Source: Dacryopinax spathularia (lineage: Eukaryota; Basidiomycota; Dacrymycetes; Dacrymycetales; Dacrymycetaceae). Taken from it: a stretch of DNA of 64,000 bases. The position numbers and the translations under genes were made by a program. Under the pieces are notes generated by a model. That model did no database searches and had not been told where the DNA came from. It worked only from the letters and a program-made list of their open reading frames with translations. Numbering within the stretch: the stretch's first letter is position 1; each line of letters opens with the position of its first letter. Below, piece after piece: positions 22,838-33,845 of the stretch. The stretch spans positions 2,976,001 to 3,040,000 of the forward strand of contig JBBPFI010000001.1 of NCBI GenBank assembly GCA_037974965.1, in the 5' to 3' direction.

Positions 22838-23129
22838 AAAGGGGCGATGGGAGGATGAGAGGAAGAGGGAGAGGTGGGTAGGCGGGGGTGGGAGCGCGTG
22901 TGCCACAGCTCATGGTCTCGTGGAAGGGGGTTATCCGTACGCCGTATCCATTCTTCATGTTCCCCTTTGCTAACATGCTGAACAGGACTGCGCCATACTG
23001 AGAGGGACGAAGCCAAGCAGCGAAGACTTGCAGCGACCTCGCGAGCCTCACCCACCCCTTCCCCACCGACAAGTCGAAGATACCGACCCAGCAACTCGAT
23101 CGACACGATCTCAACTACCACTCCTAGAC

Positions 23130-23430
23130 GCTTTTTGTTTCCCAGCGACGGCCCTACCGAGTGCAGGTCTGCCAAGGAAGACGGCAGGGCGCACGGGTGG
23201 CTCGCCTCCCACCGCCTCCATGACAGGTCCTGCTGACCCCACCGCTGAAAGCCTGGGTTTGTCAGCGGACCTGGTAAGCATACATTCATGGAGGGGCGGA
23301 GTGAGAGCCTGTTCGACGGGACAGCGACATACTAGGAGAATGGGATTGAGATTTGGAGGGACGGCCTTTCTCGACGCGCACCACCGATGTGGGGTGGTGT
23401 GCTGGACTTGTCTCCCACGATCGGGTATTG
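23130..23430 (+). repeat. Dispersed repeat copy 2
   Basis: Second copy, about 700 bp downstream of copy 1 in the same orientation, with GCCAAGGAAGACGGCAG, CCTGCTGACCCCACCGCTGA, a CATGGAGGGGCGGA block and the hairpin CGCACCACC..GGTGGTG. Spacing between the pair matches that of the inverted pair at 33.5 and 32.8 kb. Confidence 0.7.
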
Positions 23431-23977
23431 GCAAGGTATCGACGGCAACTTCAGTTTCGCAGCCAAGAGCGAAGCATGCGGCAGTTGGTGGGGCCCACCC
23501 GGAGGAGGAGCTGCAGTTGGAGATGCGGTACGGAGAGGGGAGGAGCCTGCCGGTGAGAGCTGAGGAAGGGTGCGTTGTCGTCCATACCGTTTCTTTCCAA
23601 CTTATGCTGACATGTCGTGTAGGAGGATGGAGACGCGGACGATGCGGTACACTGCCCGTGAGGTAGTGTGTATATAGGTTTCTCGACCCAAAAGTACATA
23701 GACTGCCGGATTGTGATAGTTTCGTGAGTGCTGTAATACAAGCAGGTCTTGTATTCTCTTTCATTATTCCGTACATACTGCGCGCCCGGGCCGGCTCCTC
23801 ACAGCGCTACTCACTTAAGACGGCGAGCCATACCCTCACCTGCGACCAGCATTCCATACCCACGCCCTCATGTCCCAGCCTACTCATCCGCGTGTCTATC
23901 TGGGCGTCGAACTCGCTCGACCTAACCAGCACGCGCTGCTCGTCCATCTCCACCACTTCCGCATCCAGCCTCATCCC

Positions 23978-26280
23978 CTACTTCGTAAATACTACATCAA
24001 CACCATCAGCTCTCCCCTCCAACCAGAAGGAAACCCCCAGCCAAACTCACTACTAACGACATCCTCATCCGCGACCAAATGCCCCAGCCCGACCTTCTGC
24101 GCATGCGGGTTAAACTTGCTCGATTTCCCCCACACGAGCGCGTATCTGAACTTGCTCGCGAGGGAACGGTGGATGCCGTGGCAGACATGCTCGATCGTTG
24201 CCCCCCTCCGCAAGCAAATGGGGTCGGAGAGGTCGGGGTGCTCGCCGCGTTTTTTGGTGTAGATCTTGACGAGGCCGAGTTCCTACAGTTACCGTATTCC
24301 GTCTATCAGCGTTCGGGCCTAGGGGGAAGGGGGGAAGGGCGGCGGACCTCCCACATCCGATCGAGCAGATAGTCCAGACTGTGCCCCGTTTAGGATCATG
24401 CGTTGTAAGAGGGAGGAGGGGACCAGGACGCACTTCAAACCCATCTCGCAGCTGATCACGACGGAATGATCTTCCTCCGCGAGCTGCTCGAGCCTCTCGA
24501 GGGTGATAGAGTCGATCTTGTTGTAGACGTATAGGCAGGGGATATATTTCCGGTTACCGATGAGGACGTCGATGAATTCGTCTATTGTTATCTGTGAACA
24601 AGTCAGCCAAGAGTTCGGTGTATTCGTGCCCCGCCTTGCGGGCCGTGGGTGCGGGTGGCGAGAGAGGACAGGTAGAGAGAAGAGGGAAGAGGGAAGAGGG
24701 AAGGTGAGAGGCGGACGCACGTCTTCCCGGATCATGACGTCGCAGTTATGGATCTTGTACCCTGACAGGACGGTCCGGACGGCCTTCTCGTCAATCTTCG
24801 TCAGCTTGACCGTCGCGTTGATCTGTATCGTTCCTGATAAGGCTTGGTCAAAACGAGATGGGCCAAGCAGGACATACGACGATCCCCCCTCCGGACTTTT
24901 GCTTGAACACCACTGTGCGCACATTATCAGCCCAGCTCTGAAGCATTCACACACAGGGAGCGATGGAGTAGGAGAGAACGGATGAGGAGGGGCGCACCAT
25001 CCGGTTTCTTCCTATTCAGCCTTATCCCCACCGCCTCCAGCTCGATCTCCAACAGCCTTCTCTGCTCATGCGACTTTGTCGCGTCGAGCATCATGATGAT
25101 CAAATCCGCGGTCTTCGCCACTACAACCCAACATCAGCATCAGCATCAGCATCAGCTCACCGCCCTTCGCCCTTGTCCCTCAAAGAAGGGAGAAGGGGAG
25201 GGAAGTAGGAGGCTGGAAGGAGACGGATCGGAGGGCATGGAAAGGGAGGGAAGGGAGGCCAGGGAGAGATGGACGAACCGCTCACGACTTGTCGACCCCG
25301 ACCCCGACCCTGCGCAGCACCCTCGACAATGCCAGGCAAATCGAGCAGCTGGATCCGGGCTCCTTGGTAGTCCACCACTCCTGGGATAGCCTACGTACAC
25401 ATCAGCCCTGCTCACTTGCATACATCCCCTCACTTGCACACATCCCCTCGATAGGATGCCCCGAGAAAGAGGAAGGGAAGGGGATGGAGGGGCAGGATGG
25501 AGGGCCAGAATGGAGGAAAAACGTGGAGGGGAATGAAGGGATGGTAGGGACAGAGCGGGAAGGGCAGAAAAGGAAGGGAAAGGGACGTACGGTGAGAGTC
25601 GTGAACTCGTAAGCGGCAACAGCGCTCTCCGTATGCGTCATCTTGCTCAGAAACGTAGATTTCCCGACGGAGGGGAATCCGATCAGAGCTACTCGGGCAT
25701 CTAGTCACGCAGATCAGCACGGGTTCCTCTTCCTTTCTTCCTAGCTCCCGGGGCGAGCCTAACGGCTGGGAAGACTGGGCCGAGAAGGGCCGGGAAGGGA
25801 ATGGGAATGGGAATGGGATGGGAGTGAAAGCGCGAGGATGGGACGGAATGGGAAGGGGAAGGGGAAGGGGAAGCAAAGGCAGTGGGAAGGAGAGGAGGCA
25901 GAAGGGAGAGGAGGGACGCACCACCACTCTTCATAACATCAAACCCCTCTCCCGGCTTCCCGCTCTTCGTCGTCGGCTCAAGCAGCTGCGCCCTATACCG
26001 GGCCAACTTGGCTTTTAGGAGACCGAGATGATATTCCGTCGCTTTGTTCTTCTGCGCTGCGGGGGTTGTTAGGAAGATTGGATGTGGAGGCGGGAAGACG
26101 TACTCCGGGCCATCTCCTCTGTGAGATTTGGACATGTTAGTTTACCCAGGGGGGGGAGAGGGGGGGGGGGGGGGGGCAGGGATGTGTAGGGGCGTACCCT
26201 CGATCTCCTTGATCTACCCATCGTTATGAGCATAGATCTCCCCATTGAGTGAGCAGGCGCACCTTTTCTAACACACCCAT
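23978..26280 (-). CDS. DRG2: Developmentally regulated GTP-binding protein DRG2 (yeast Rbg2)
   Basis: Thirteen exons, high to low: 26263-26280, 26198-26213, 26104-26118, 25922-26056, 25591-25700, 25279-25390, 24998-25120, 24878-24912, 24721-24822, 24434-24591, 24348-24378, 24054-24282, 23978-23991. They sum to exactly 366 codons (365 aa; human DRG2 is 364). It is an OBG-HflX-type GTPase working with a Gir2/RWDD1-type partner on translating ribosomes. Seen: [20 protein letters not shown] near the N terminus, G1 GFPSVGKST near residue 69, [18 protein letters not shown] (G3) near 114, NKID (G4) near 242, and a C-terminal TGS domain with ALVWG and HLVADEDVV. Four exons are 14-18 nt. The protein ends VVIFTK. 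Introns carry purine-rich simple repeats (G17 at 26160-26176; an ATCAGC array near 25132-25163). Identification is secure; the exon 11 donor (GTCCGC) is the weakest splice site. Confidence 0.95.
26160..26176 (+). repeat. Poly(G) run, 17 bases, in a DRG2 intron
   Basis: G17 within the second intron, on the strand opposite the gene. Confidence 0.85.
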
Positions 26281-26555
26281 GATTACTATACAGATGAAAA
26301 GACAAAGCAGACAACCACCAATAAAACGAGTCGAGAGCGCCCAGCTGCAGGTGATGAACCAGACCAGTCACTGCGAGCAGAAACGATGATGACCCTCTGT
26401 TCGGCGTTTACATTCTGACAATGCCGAGGTGCTTATCGCCGAGTTCTTTACTCGCGCCACCCGACAACGAACAGCGACAGTCGCTCTCCCCGCATCATCA
26501 TCCTCGCCATCTCCCCCAAACAGAGATTAAGTAGATGAATGCTTGAGCAGGGAGG
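26281..26555. promoter_or_regulatory. Bidirectional promoter, DRG2 / MED16
   Basis: 275 bp between two divergent start codons; must serve both housekeeping genes. No clear TATA box. Confidence 0.6.
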
Positions 26556-29500
26556 ATGACGCCCATGTCCTCTCTCGGCCACCCAACGCCCACCAACAGC
26601 CTCAAGCGAAAACGGCTGTCGGGCGACCACACGCATTCGCATTCGAGGTCGTTAGGGTGGGAAGACGTCCAATGTCTCATCGACGGTGAACAGCGGTTCG
26701 TCCATTTCCCTCCTCTCTCATTCTACCTTCCTGCGTATATATGCTCATCTTGATGGGTGTGTAGACCGATCGTATGGACTAAATCGAACACCATCCTCTC
26801 TGCTCACCCGACCCAGCCGTATATAACGGGTCGGGTGCCTGTCCTTTCCCCTCCTTCCTCATCTTCCACCACCACCGCCAACCACGCAGCAGCCCCGCAC
26901 ACCCACTCCCAACCGCCCCCTAAACCTCTGGTGCAATTCACACTCCCCTCCCCCGACTCCATCTCCCTCAACCCATCCTCCTTCTCACCCGCTACGACCC
27001 TCCTCCTCTCCCCGTCCGACCAGCACTTGTTCGCTTATTTCCCTAGTGCGAGAACGGGCGAGACAGTAGGCATAGAAGGGGACCCGACGAATAACCTGCA
27101 GAGCGGGAGCGAGAATGGGGTTGCTGTTATTTGGGAACGCGGCGGCGGCGGCGGCGGCGTGGGTGCGAGCGGGCCTGGGACTGGGACTGGGGCGGGGAAT
27201 GGAGGGCTGCAGGACCGGGCTGGGGAAGTGGACGCCTGGGCTGTGGTGGCCGTATGGACCGTCGTACCCGCCGATGCTATAGTAGGGGGAAAATGGATAG
27301 GTCCGGATCGAGAGGTTCGCTCTTCCCCTCCTCCTCCTTCTCTCCCCATCCCTTCCACTCCCTTCCCACTCCTTACTCTTACTCCCACTCCTATGTATGG
27401 TGCGAGTACTGATAAAGACGAACGGATAGTACTACACCACCCCCTCCCCCTCCTCCTCCCCAGCCGGGTTCACAGTGCACCGACCCCCTCCCTCCGGCCC
27501 ACTACACGCACCAACCACATCCCACCTCCTCCTAATCCTCCAATCTAACAACCTCCTACTCTGTTCCCGCACAATCGGGCTCCAATCCGGGCGTATAACG
27601 CTCACTCGCGCCCCCTTAGGGCAGGCATACGAACGCTATTCCTCCCCCTCCCCTTCTCCCTCCTCTGGCGGCACCGCAGGCCCGGGAGAACAAGGACAAA
27701 AAGCTGACGATGAAGCACTCGCGAAGCTCACCCCCCGGTCAGCCCGCATAACCCGCTCTGCTATCGGCTTTGTGCCATCAGACCAAACCCTCCTAATAGC
27801 CACCCAGCTCTCCCCGCTCCCCCGCCCTCCCGCACTCAACGGGCTGAGCCTTACCCTGCTCGATCCTTCCTTCACCGACTCTACCGGAGGACCGGCTGGC
27901 GGGCTACTAGGGGCGGGTAAGGGGAGGGAAGTGGGGTTGGGGATGAGTAGTGGGCTGGAGAGGGGGTGGAGGGGGAGGGTGGAGGTGTGTGAGGTTAGGC
28001 TGCATTTGATGGGCGGTGCGGGTGGGAAGTTCTGTGAGCCTTTGTTCATGGTTGCGTCTGTTTGTGAAGAGATACTGAAGTTGCGTGGGTAGATGTGTCG
28101 TGTGCGCCGCTAGAGCCCATAGAACTTCAGATACCCCCAAGCGCCCGGCTAACAGCGCTGGAGTTTGTCCCGCTTCCTGCCTCTCCCTCCCCTCCAGCTC
28201 CAGGCTCGGGCTCGGGCTTAGGCTCGGGCTCAGGAGAGGGTGGGGAAGGGGAGGAGAAAGAGGAGGAGGAGGAAAAGGAGGAGGATATGTTCACTCCTGC
28301 TGCTGAACCCCCGCTTCCTCCACCCGATCAAGGACAAGGACAAGGGCAGGGACAAGGGCTAGATGGCGGCGGTGCAGAGCAAGGGGATAGGAAAGAAGGT
28401 CTGGCGCTCTTAGTGACGTTTGTGGATGATCGGTTTCGTACGTCTTTCTCCTCTCCTCCTCTCCTCTCCTCTCCTCTCTTCTCGTCTCGTTCCTCGATGG
28501 AGTGGGAATGTGGGCCAGAGCTGATGGGGAGACAGAAACGGCCACCCCGAGCAGTACGATCCAGCTGTGGAAGTTCGACCGGCGGCCTGTGCAGCTGTGC
28601 GATGCATTTTTGGAGCTTGTAGGGGAGGGGCAGATGGCGGAGAAGGACAACTTAACAGATTGGGTACGTTCCCCCTTCCTCCACTACTGCTCGTCTCCAA
28701 GCCAAAAAAGAAAAAGAAAAAGGAAGTCGATGCTGACTAGCCTGGGTATGTTTAGGCTCCGACGCTCCTCGCCCAACGCACCTTCCCAGACCACATAATC
28801 AACCTCCTCCCGCACCCCTCCTCCCCTCGCACCGGCCGGCTCCTCCTAGGTCTAATCTCCACCCTCCCAGAAACGCGTCTCTCCAAATCCCACGACCTGC
28901 GCGGTCGGCGAGGCGAGCTCCGCCTGCTGTACCCCCATACGCTCGCTGACGACCTAACGACCCGCCCGACCCCGCTGGGGTATACACGGGATTTACCGCT
29001 CTCGCTGTCGGCGGCTTGTTCGCCTAATAGGCTGTTTATCACTCTGACTACGCCGCCGCACGTGCAGGCTAAGACGTTGTTTGCGCCTTATCCGGGGCGG
29101 GCAGCAGCCATCTCCTGGTCCACCTCTACCTCCACCTCCATCGATAGCACCGCCCTCAACACGGGAGGAGGAGCGGGAGGAGCAGGACAAGGGGCAGAAC
29201 AACCAGCAGCAGCCCTAGTCCGTGCGTTCCTCAATATTGCCGATTGCTCGGACGTCGCTCGTGCGCTTTGGCTATACGCGACCAGCCCGCAGGGGACGAA
29301 GAAGGATGCGGTTGTCGATCAGCTCAGGACGTGCTGGGACGTTTTGGATGAGGTGAGGGGGAAGGGGGAGGGGACGTACCCTATGCCTATGAGTATGGGC
29401 TTGCCGGATGGTCCGCGCGAAAGTGGAGCGGAGAAGGACAAGTCGGGGGAAAAGGAGTCGGCGAGCGGACCTGGACAACGGGCGACCGCTTCGCCGGAAG

Positions 29501-30832
29501 CGAAGAAGAGCCCGAGTAAGACACCGGCTGCTGCTGCTGCTAGGAGTCCGGAGACTGCTTTGACTGGTCCTGGGTCTGGGACTGCTGCTGCGGGGAATGC
29601 TGGTGCCACTGCGGGACCGAATGGAGGACAAGCGGGAGGCGCGCCTGCGGCCAGGTCGGTGGAGCTGGATTGTTCGTCTTGGACTGCGCGGTTTGTCGAG
29701 TACTTGGTTGGGATCTACCGGTACGCTTTGCTAGGGTTTTTTGTTGCATTGAGTGCAGGCTGATGGGGTTTGGTAGGGCCTGCCCCGATCCGGAAATTGC
29801 GAAAGCTTGGGAGACATGCTACGACATTACGAAGCTCGTAGCGTGCGAACGGGCCTTCCTGGTCTCTAGACAAAAGAGGGAGGAGAAGGCGCCTGACGGG
29901 AGCCGGATCGCTTCAGTTATCTATGAGACTAGTGCGTTCCCACTCCTCCCCTGTATCCAGCGCTTCTGATGTGATCGATGTGTAGAGAATACCTGGTACC
30001 TGATCGCTTGGGCCGACTGGTTCCTCGATCTCTGCAGGCGCATCGTTGCGGACGCCATCGTCAAGCGCGCCTGGGAGCTATGGGACGAACAATCCCCTTC
30101 CCCTTCCTCTCCGTCTCCCTCAGACGAGCTCAAGCCATCCCCTACTCCAGCTCGCGTCCCGCCGCCTATCACTCTCCTGCTTGTGCACCCTATGAGCTTG
30201 TCGCTCATTGTGTTTACGCTTAAGTATGTGAGGGAGTTTATTGCGTGGATGGCGAGGATACCGCCTACGAGCGAACAGGCGTATATCGTCCAGTGTTCGC
30301 TGCAGGACGCGGTTGATCGGAGTTTCTTGGACTTGTCGGCGTTGGAAGAAGCGCTGGGCGGGATCCAGGGCCTGTGCAAGGTCCATTTCACCAGTAAGTC
30401 CGAGGGCACCCAATGCCAGAAGCTTTGCTGACCCATAGGACAGACTCGACCAGCCCGCTGAACGATTTCCGGGAAGCCTTCATCTCTGTCTCTGTCCCAA
30501 AGTCGCTTTGCCCCCTCTCGCTCGATATCGCCAAGCTCCTCACCAACCACCCATCGCTGGCGAACAAGATCGCACTCCTGATCTCCCCCTCCGACCTCCT
30601 TCAGTCCATGCTCCTCCCGCCAGCCGACGCAACGCAAGACGAGTCAAAGAAGGACGTCATCACGCGGGTCACCCTCAAGCCCGGTACGCCAGTTCGGACT
30701 TGCTTGCGCTGCGGTGGGAGGACGGAGGCGGGTCGGAGGCCGCAGAGTCTCACGTGGATCTTTTATGAGGAGATGTTTGCCAAACGTTGCGTCTGCGGCG
30801 GGCTGTGGTTCCGGGGTGGACTCAAGGCGTAG
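26556..30832 (+). CDS. MED16: Mediator of RNA polymerase II transcription subunit 16 (Sin4-type)
   Basis: Nine exons: 26556-26695, 26765-27314, 27430-28015, 28093-28437, 28503-28663, 28756-29720, 29777-29931, 29986-30393, 30444-30832; 1,232 aa, all phases close. MED16 belongs to the Mediator tail, which links activators to RNA polymerase II. Evidence: N-terminal motif LGWEDVQCLIDG followed by IVWTKSNTILSAHP, a beta-propeller-like first half interrupted by Pro/Ser/Gly-rich inserts, the helical motif NTWYLIAWADWFLDLCRR, and the family's C-terminal cysteine motif with TCLRCGGR and CVCGGLW (Cys near 1189, 1192, 1218 and 1220). Several introns use TACTGAT- or TGCTGAC-like branch sites. Introns 4 and 3 acceptors/donors (GGAG at 28502, GTGCGG at 28016) are chosen by frame and are the least certain. 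Converges with the HAD phosphatase gene 89 bp downstream. Confidence 0.88.
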
Positions 30833-30921
30833 ATGGTCAATCTTGCTCTTGCATGCTTGGTAGACTCACACTGTACTCTATTCAATCTATTATTTTGCCT
30901 AGATCTATACGCAACGCAGCG

Positions 30922-32038
30922 CTACGGTGACTCATCAATAGTCAGCTCCAATTCCTCCCCATCCCACCTAACATCCACCTTCCTCAAATCCGTAACAATC
31001 CAATCCGGCGCACTGCTCTCCAGCGCCTCCCTTGTATGGCTCGTACACACCGCCAGTACCCTCGACCCAGCCGCATGGCCCGAACGGATCCCGTTCGGCG
31101 CATCCTCAACGACAATACAGTCCTGCGGGTCGAGCTGGCAGGCTTTAGCGCCCGCGAGGTACGGCTCGGGGTGGGGCTTGCCCTTGGAGACTTTGTCGGC
31201 CGTGATGAGCTTGTCGGGGAGGGGGACGCCAGCAGCCTCGAGCGCGTCTGGCGCATAGCCCGAAGTTGCTGCACTCTGATCAGCACGGTACTCTCAATGC
31301 TGGAGATAGATAGGGCGGGCGTACCACTAGTGACAATAGCCCAGATAGGCCGGGAATGCTTTACGGCCGTGATCTCCGCCAGAAGCTGCTTAACGCCCGG
31401 GAGGACGGCGACCCCCTGCCCCTTGCGCGTAGCATCGAGCACCTCATCCTCGAACCTGCGTACTTCGGCCTACACCAACCATCATGTCAGGACAAGCATG
31501 AGCGTGTAAGATAGCAGGGCGCACGTTGAGCTCATCGTCGTCCGTGATGTGGCAGTAGAGCCGTAAGCTGTCGACGAGCCGAGCGCCGTGCGTTGCTGTC
31601 CGTATCCATCTGTCAGCTGTTGTCCCGGTCTGCAAGGGGGGTGAAGGGGCGCACCATCCGCCACAGTCTTAGCGTCAAACCCGTACTTATTGCTGAAGTT
31701 CTTCCATGCCTGAATTGCAGAGTAGACTGGTTAGCAGAGATCCGTCATCGGGGCTGTGACGAGGACGCACCCGGATGACCCCGGGTGTCGAGTCTACCAA
31801 CGTCTGCGGGTGTCCTCAGCCTCTTCCTCTCCCTATGGCGTACGAGGTACATACACCATCCATGTCGAACAGCAGCGCCTTGGTTCGCACTAAGAGATGT
31901 CCAATACGATTCATCAGTGACTGCCAGTTCCTCTCCGTTGGCTCTGCGTACCCTTCACCGGCGTTGTCTGATATCTGATGTCAGCGTCTTTTCCAACCAT
32001 AATACAAGCGAACGCACTTCCTTATGATCTACAGACAT
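30922..32038 (-). CDS. HAD-superfamily sugar/glycerol phosphatase (GPP/DOG type)
   Basis: Eight exons, high to low: 32018-32038, 31952-31967, 31855-31889, 31771-31803, 31655-31709, 31525-31595, 31325-31469, 30922-31268; 240 aa, as expected for the family. Motif I is FDMDGTLVDS near residue 20, the cap domain starts at once after it, motif II is AIVTSATSG, motif III is the Lys in KGKPHPEPY, and motif IV is VVEDAPNG. This combination marks the Gpp1/Gpp2 (glycerol-3-phosphate phosphatase) and Dog1/Dog2 (2-deoxyglucose-6-phosphate phosphatase) group, and the sequence cannot separate the two. If it is the glycerol enzyme it would act at the end of the HOG response, whose MAPKKK lies 12 kb away; that link is speculation. 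The first exon encodes only MSVDHKE; no upstream in-frame alternative seen. Confidence 0.9.
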
Positions 32039-32640
32039 CGGGTGGGCAAATGTACAAGATCAAGAGATGGTCAGAGGGAGACTATGGCAGGTCCGGGTAT
32101 ATGTCGCCGTAGGCGACGTGGACGCGTTTCAGTCGCCCGCAACGATGTCCGACCAGCATACACAGAAGGCGAAACTGCGACATTCGATCGGGGACCATGA
32201 AGGTCGTCCTAGTAAGTCTTGCTCTTGCGCAAGCTTGCGTTGAGAGGTGGGGGGCGCCATATGCAACGTCATTCTCTAACTGAATCAACTTGAATATGAT
32301 ATGTTGTACAACGGCGTAACACTGTCTATGTACTTTGGCGGAGTATATACAAACACGGCTGTGGGCATTTTGCGTGGCCGCCATGTCAAATCTCCCATCA
32401 GCGAGCTTCCTGTGGTAGGAGTTAGCCTAATTGAATAACGAAATATTTGGTCGAACAACGCACAATTATCCGGGCAAACCTATGGGCATCCTCCTCTTTG
32501 CAGCTGCCCAACTCCACACCTCATAAGTGTCCCGCCCCAACACCTTCGCCGAATACCCCCTCCCCCCTCCCCCTCCCACTACGGCTTCATTCAGACTGCC
32601 AGAGCGAACTCGCCCATCGATACCGGTTGATGCTCATCGA
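32039..32640. other. Intergenic, HAD gene promoter side
   Basis: A 100-codon minus-strand frame at 32082-32384 has no recognisable features. Otherwise nothing gene-like; a pyrimidine-rich patch lies near 32555-32585. Confidence 0.4.
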
Positions 32641-32649
32641 CAATGGAGA

Positions 32650-32905
32650 GAAGCCCTGCACACCACCATACATTGGTCGTGCGCGTTGACAATGGCTTGC
32701 TCTCCCAAACCTCATTCCGGTCTCCTAGTTATGTCGCATGTCCCGTCGAACTGGTCGACTCCGCCCCTCCATGGGTGTATACATACCGGTTGGCTGACAA
32801 CTCCGGGCTTTCAGCGGCAGGGTCAGTACAACCGTCCATGGAGGTGGGGGGAGAACGATCCGCCATGTTCACTGCCGTCTTCCTTGGCAAGCTGAACATT
32901 CTATG
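32650..32905 (-). repeat. Dispersed repeat copy 4 (inverted)
   Basis: Reverse-complement match to copies 1 and 2: a CACACCACC..GGTCGTGCG hairpin remnant, GACTCCGCCCCTCCATGG, GGCTTTCAGCGG, then CTGCCGTCTTCCTTGGCAAG at about 32873-32892. It is the outer copy of the right-arm pair. Boundaries approximate. Confidence 0.65.
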
Positions 32906-33289
32906 TGGGTGTCGCGGGACTTCTTAGCGTCTAGGAGTCGTCCTGAGATCATATTGATGAGTTGCTGCTTGGTATCATCACGTTGTCGATGGGTCGGAAT
33001 CGAGGTTCGACCAGCGTGCTGCCTGTTCGTACTTCACCGCTCGAATCCGGGACTTCTTGTCATCCTGACTATGCTTGAGGAGTCCTGGGGGAAGGTCAGG
33101 ACATTATAATTTTGATGTTATGCAAGTGGACGCACGGATGACCTCCTTGACCTTCCCCAGCCCTCTGCTCTGGTCTGTCCTCTCCTCGTTCGGCACCTCT
33201 CATCCACCCCTCCGGCTCATATCTCTGCAACGCGTCCGCACGCCGCTTCATTGAGCTATGCTCGGACAGCATATCTTCGTGGCCTTGGA

Positions 33290-33600
33290 AACCGGTCGAT
33301 CGTGGTCGTGGAGACACCAGCCATGCCGCACCACCAAACATCGGCGATGCGGATTGACGCCACTGGTCATGCCCCTAATCTCAAGCACCTTCTCCTAGTG
33401 TGTCGATTGTCCCATCGAACAGGTCGTGTCTCTGCCCCTTCATGGGAGTATACTTTACCAGGTTGCACCGACAATCCCAGGCTTTCAGCGGTGGGGTCAG
33501 TGCAGCCTGCCATAGAGATGGTGGGAGAACGATCCGCCTTGCGCCCCGGCAGGGCGCAAGGCGGATCGTTCTCCCATTCCTTGGCAGAGGCGCACACGTT
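33290..33600 (-). repeat. Dispersed repeat copy 3 (inverted), interrupted by a palindrome
   Basis: Reverse-complement match: CGCACCACCAAACATCGGCG hairpin remnant, GCCCCTTCATGGGAG, CCCAGGCTTTCAGCGG, then TTCCTTGGCAGAGG. Between the last two landmarks sits a perfect 25-bp inverted repeat absent from the other copies. Confidence 0.68.
33522..33576. repeat. Perfect 25-bp inverted repeat with 5-nt loop
   Basis: Left arm 33522-33546 (starting TGGGAGAACGATCCGCC) and right arm 33552-33576 are exact reverse complements around the loop CGGCA. Confidence 0.95.
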
Positions 33601-33845
33601 AGGTTGTTGCTGGGACTTCATTAGCGTCTAGGAGCGGTCTTGAGGTTGAATCGACCCGCGGTCTTGGTATCTTCAACTTCTGGACGTCGTGCGAAGCTGC
33701 TTCCTCAACCCTCAACCCTCCATTCTCTTATCTCCTCCTCCTGTCCTTTCTGTGAACCCGGCCGCCCTCATTCCTTCGCTCACGCCTGCCTCCCCTTCAA
33801 GTAACGGCCACTCTTCTCCCCCCCTTGCCCCCCCTCCCGGGGGTC

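Larger units (their letters stand above)
22302..23977. other. Repeat-bearing intergenic region between P1 and DRG2 (convergent)
   Basis: Holds two copies of a dispersed repeat (listed separately), an 18-base G run at 22820-22837, and short frames in all directions. I see no independent gene. The minus-strand frame at 22555-23289 is read through the repeats. Confidence 0.5.

Noticed and set aside
22555-23289. A 244-codon minus-strand ORF through the repeats
   Set aside because: It spans two dispersed repeat copies and a poly-G run, and its frame is not kept in the matching right-arm repeats.
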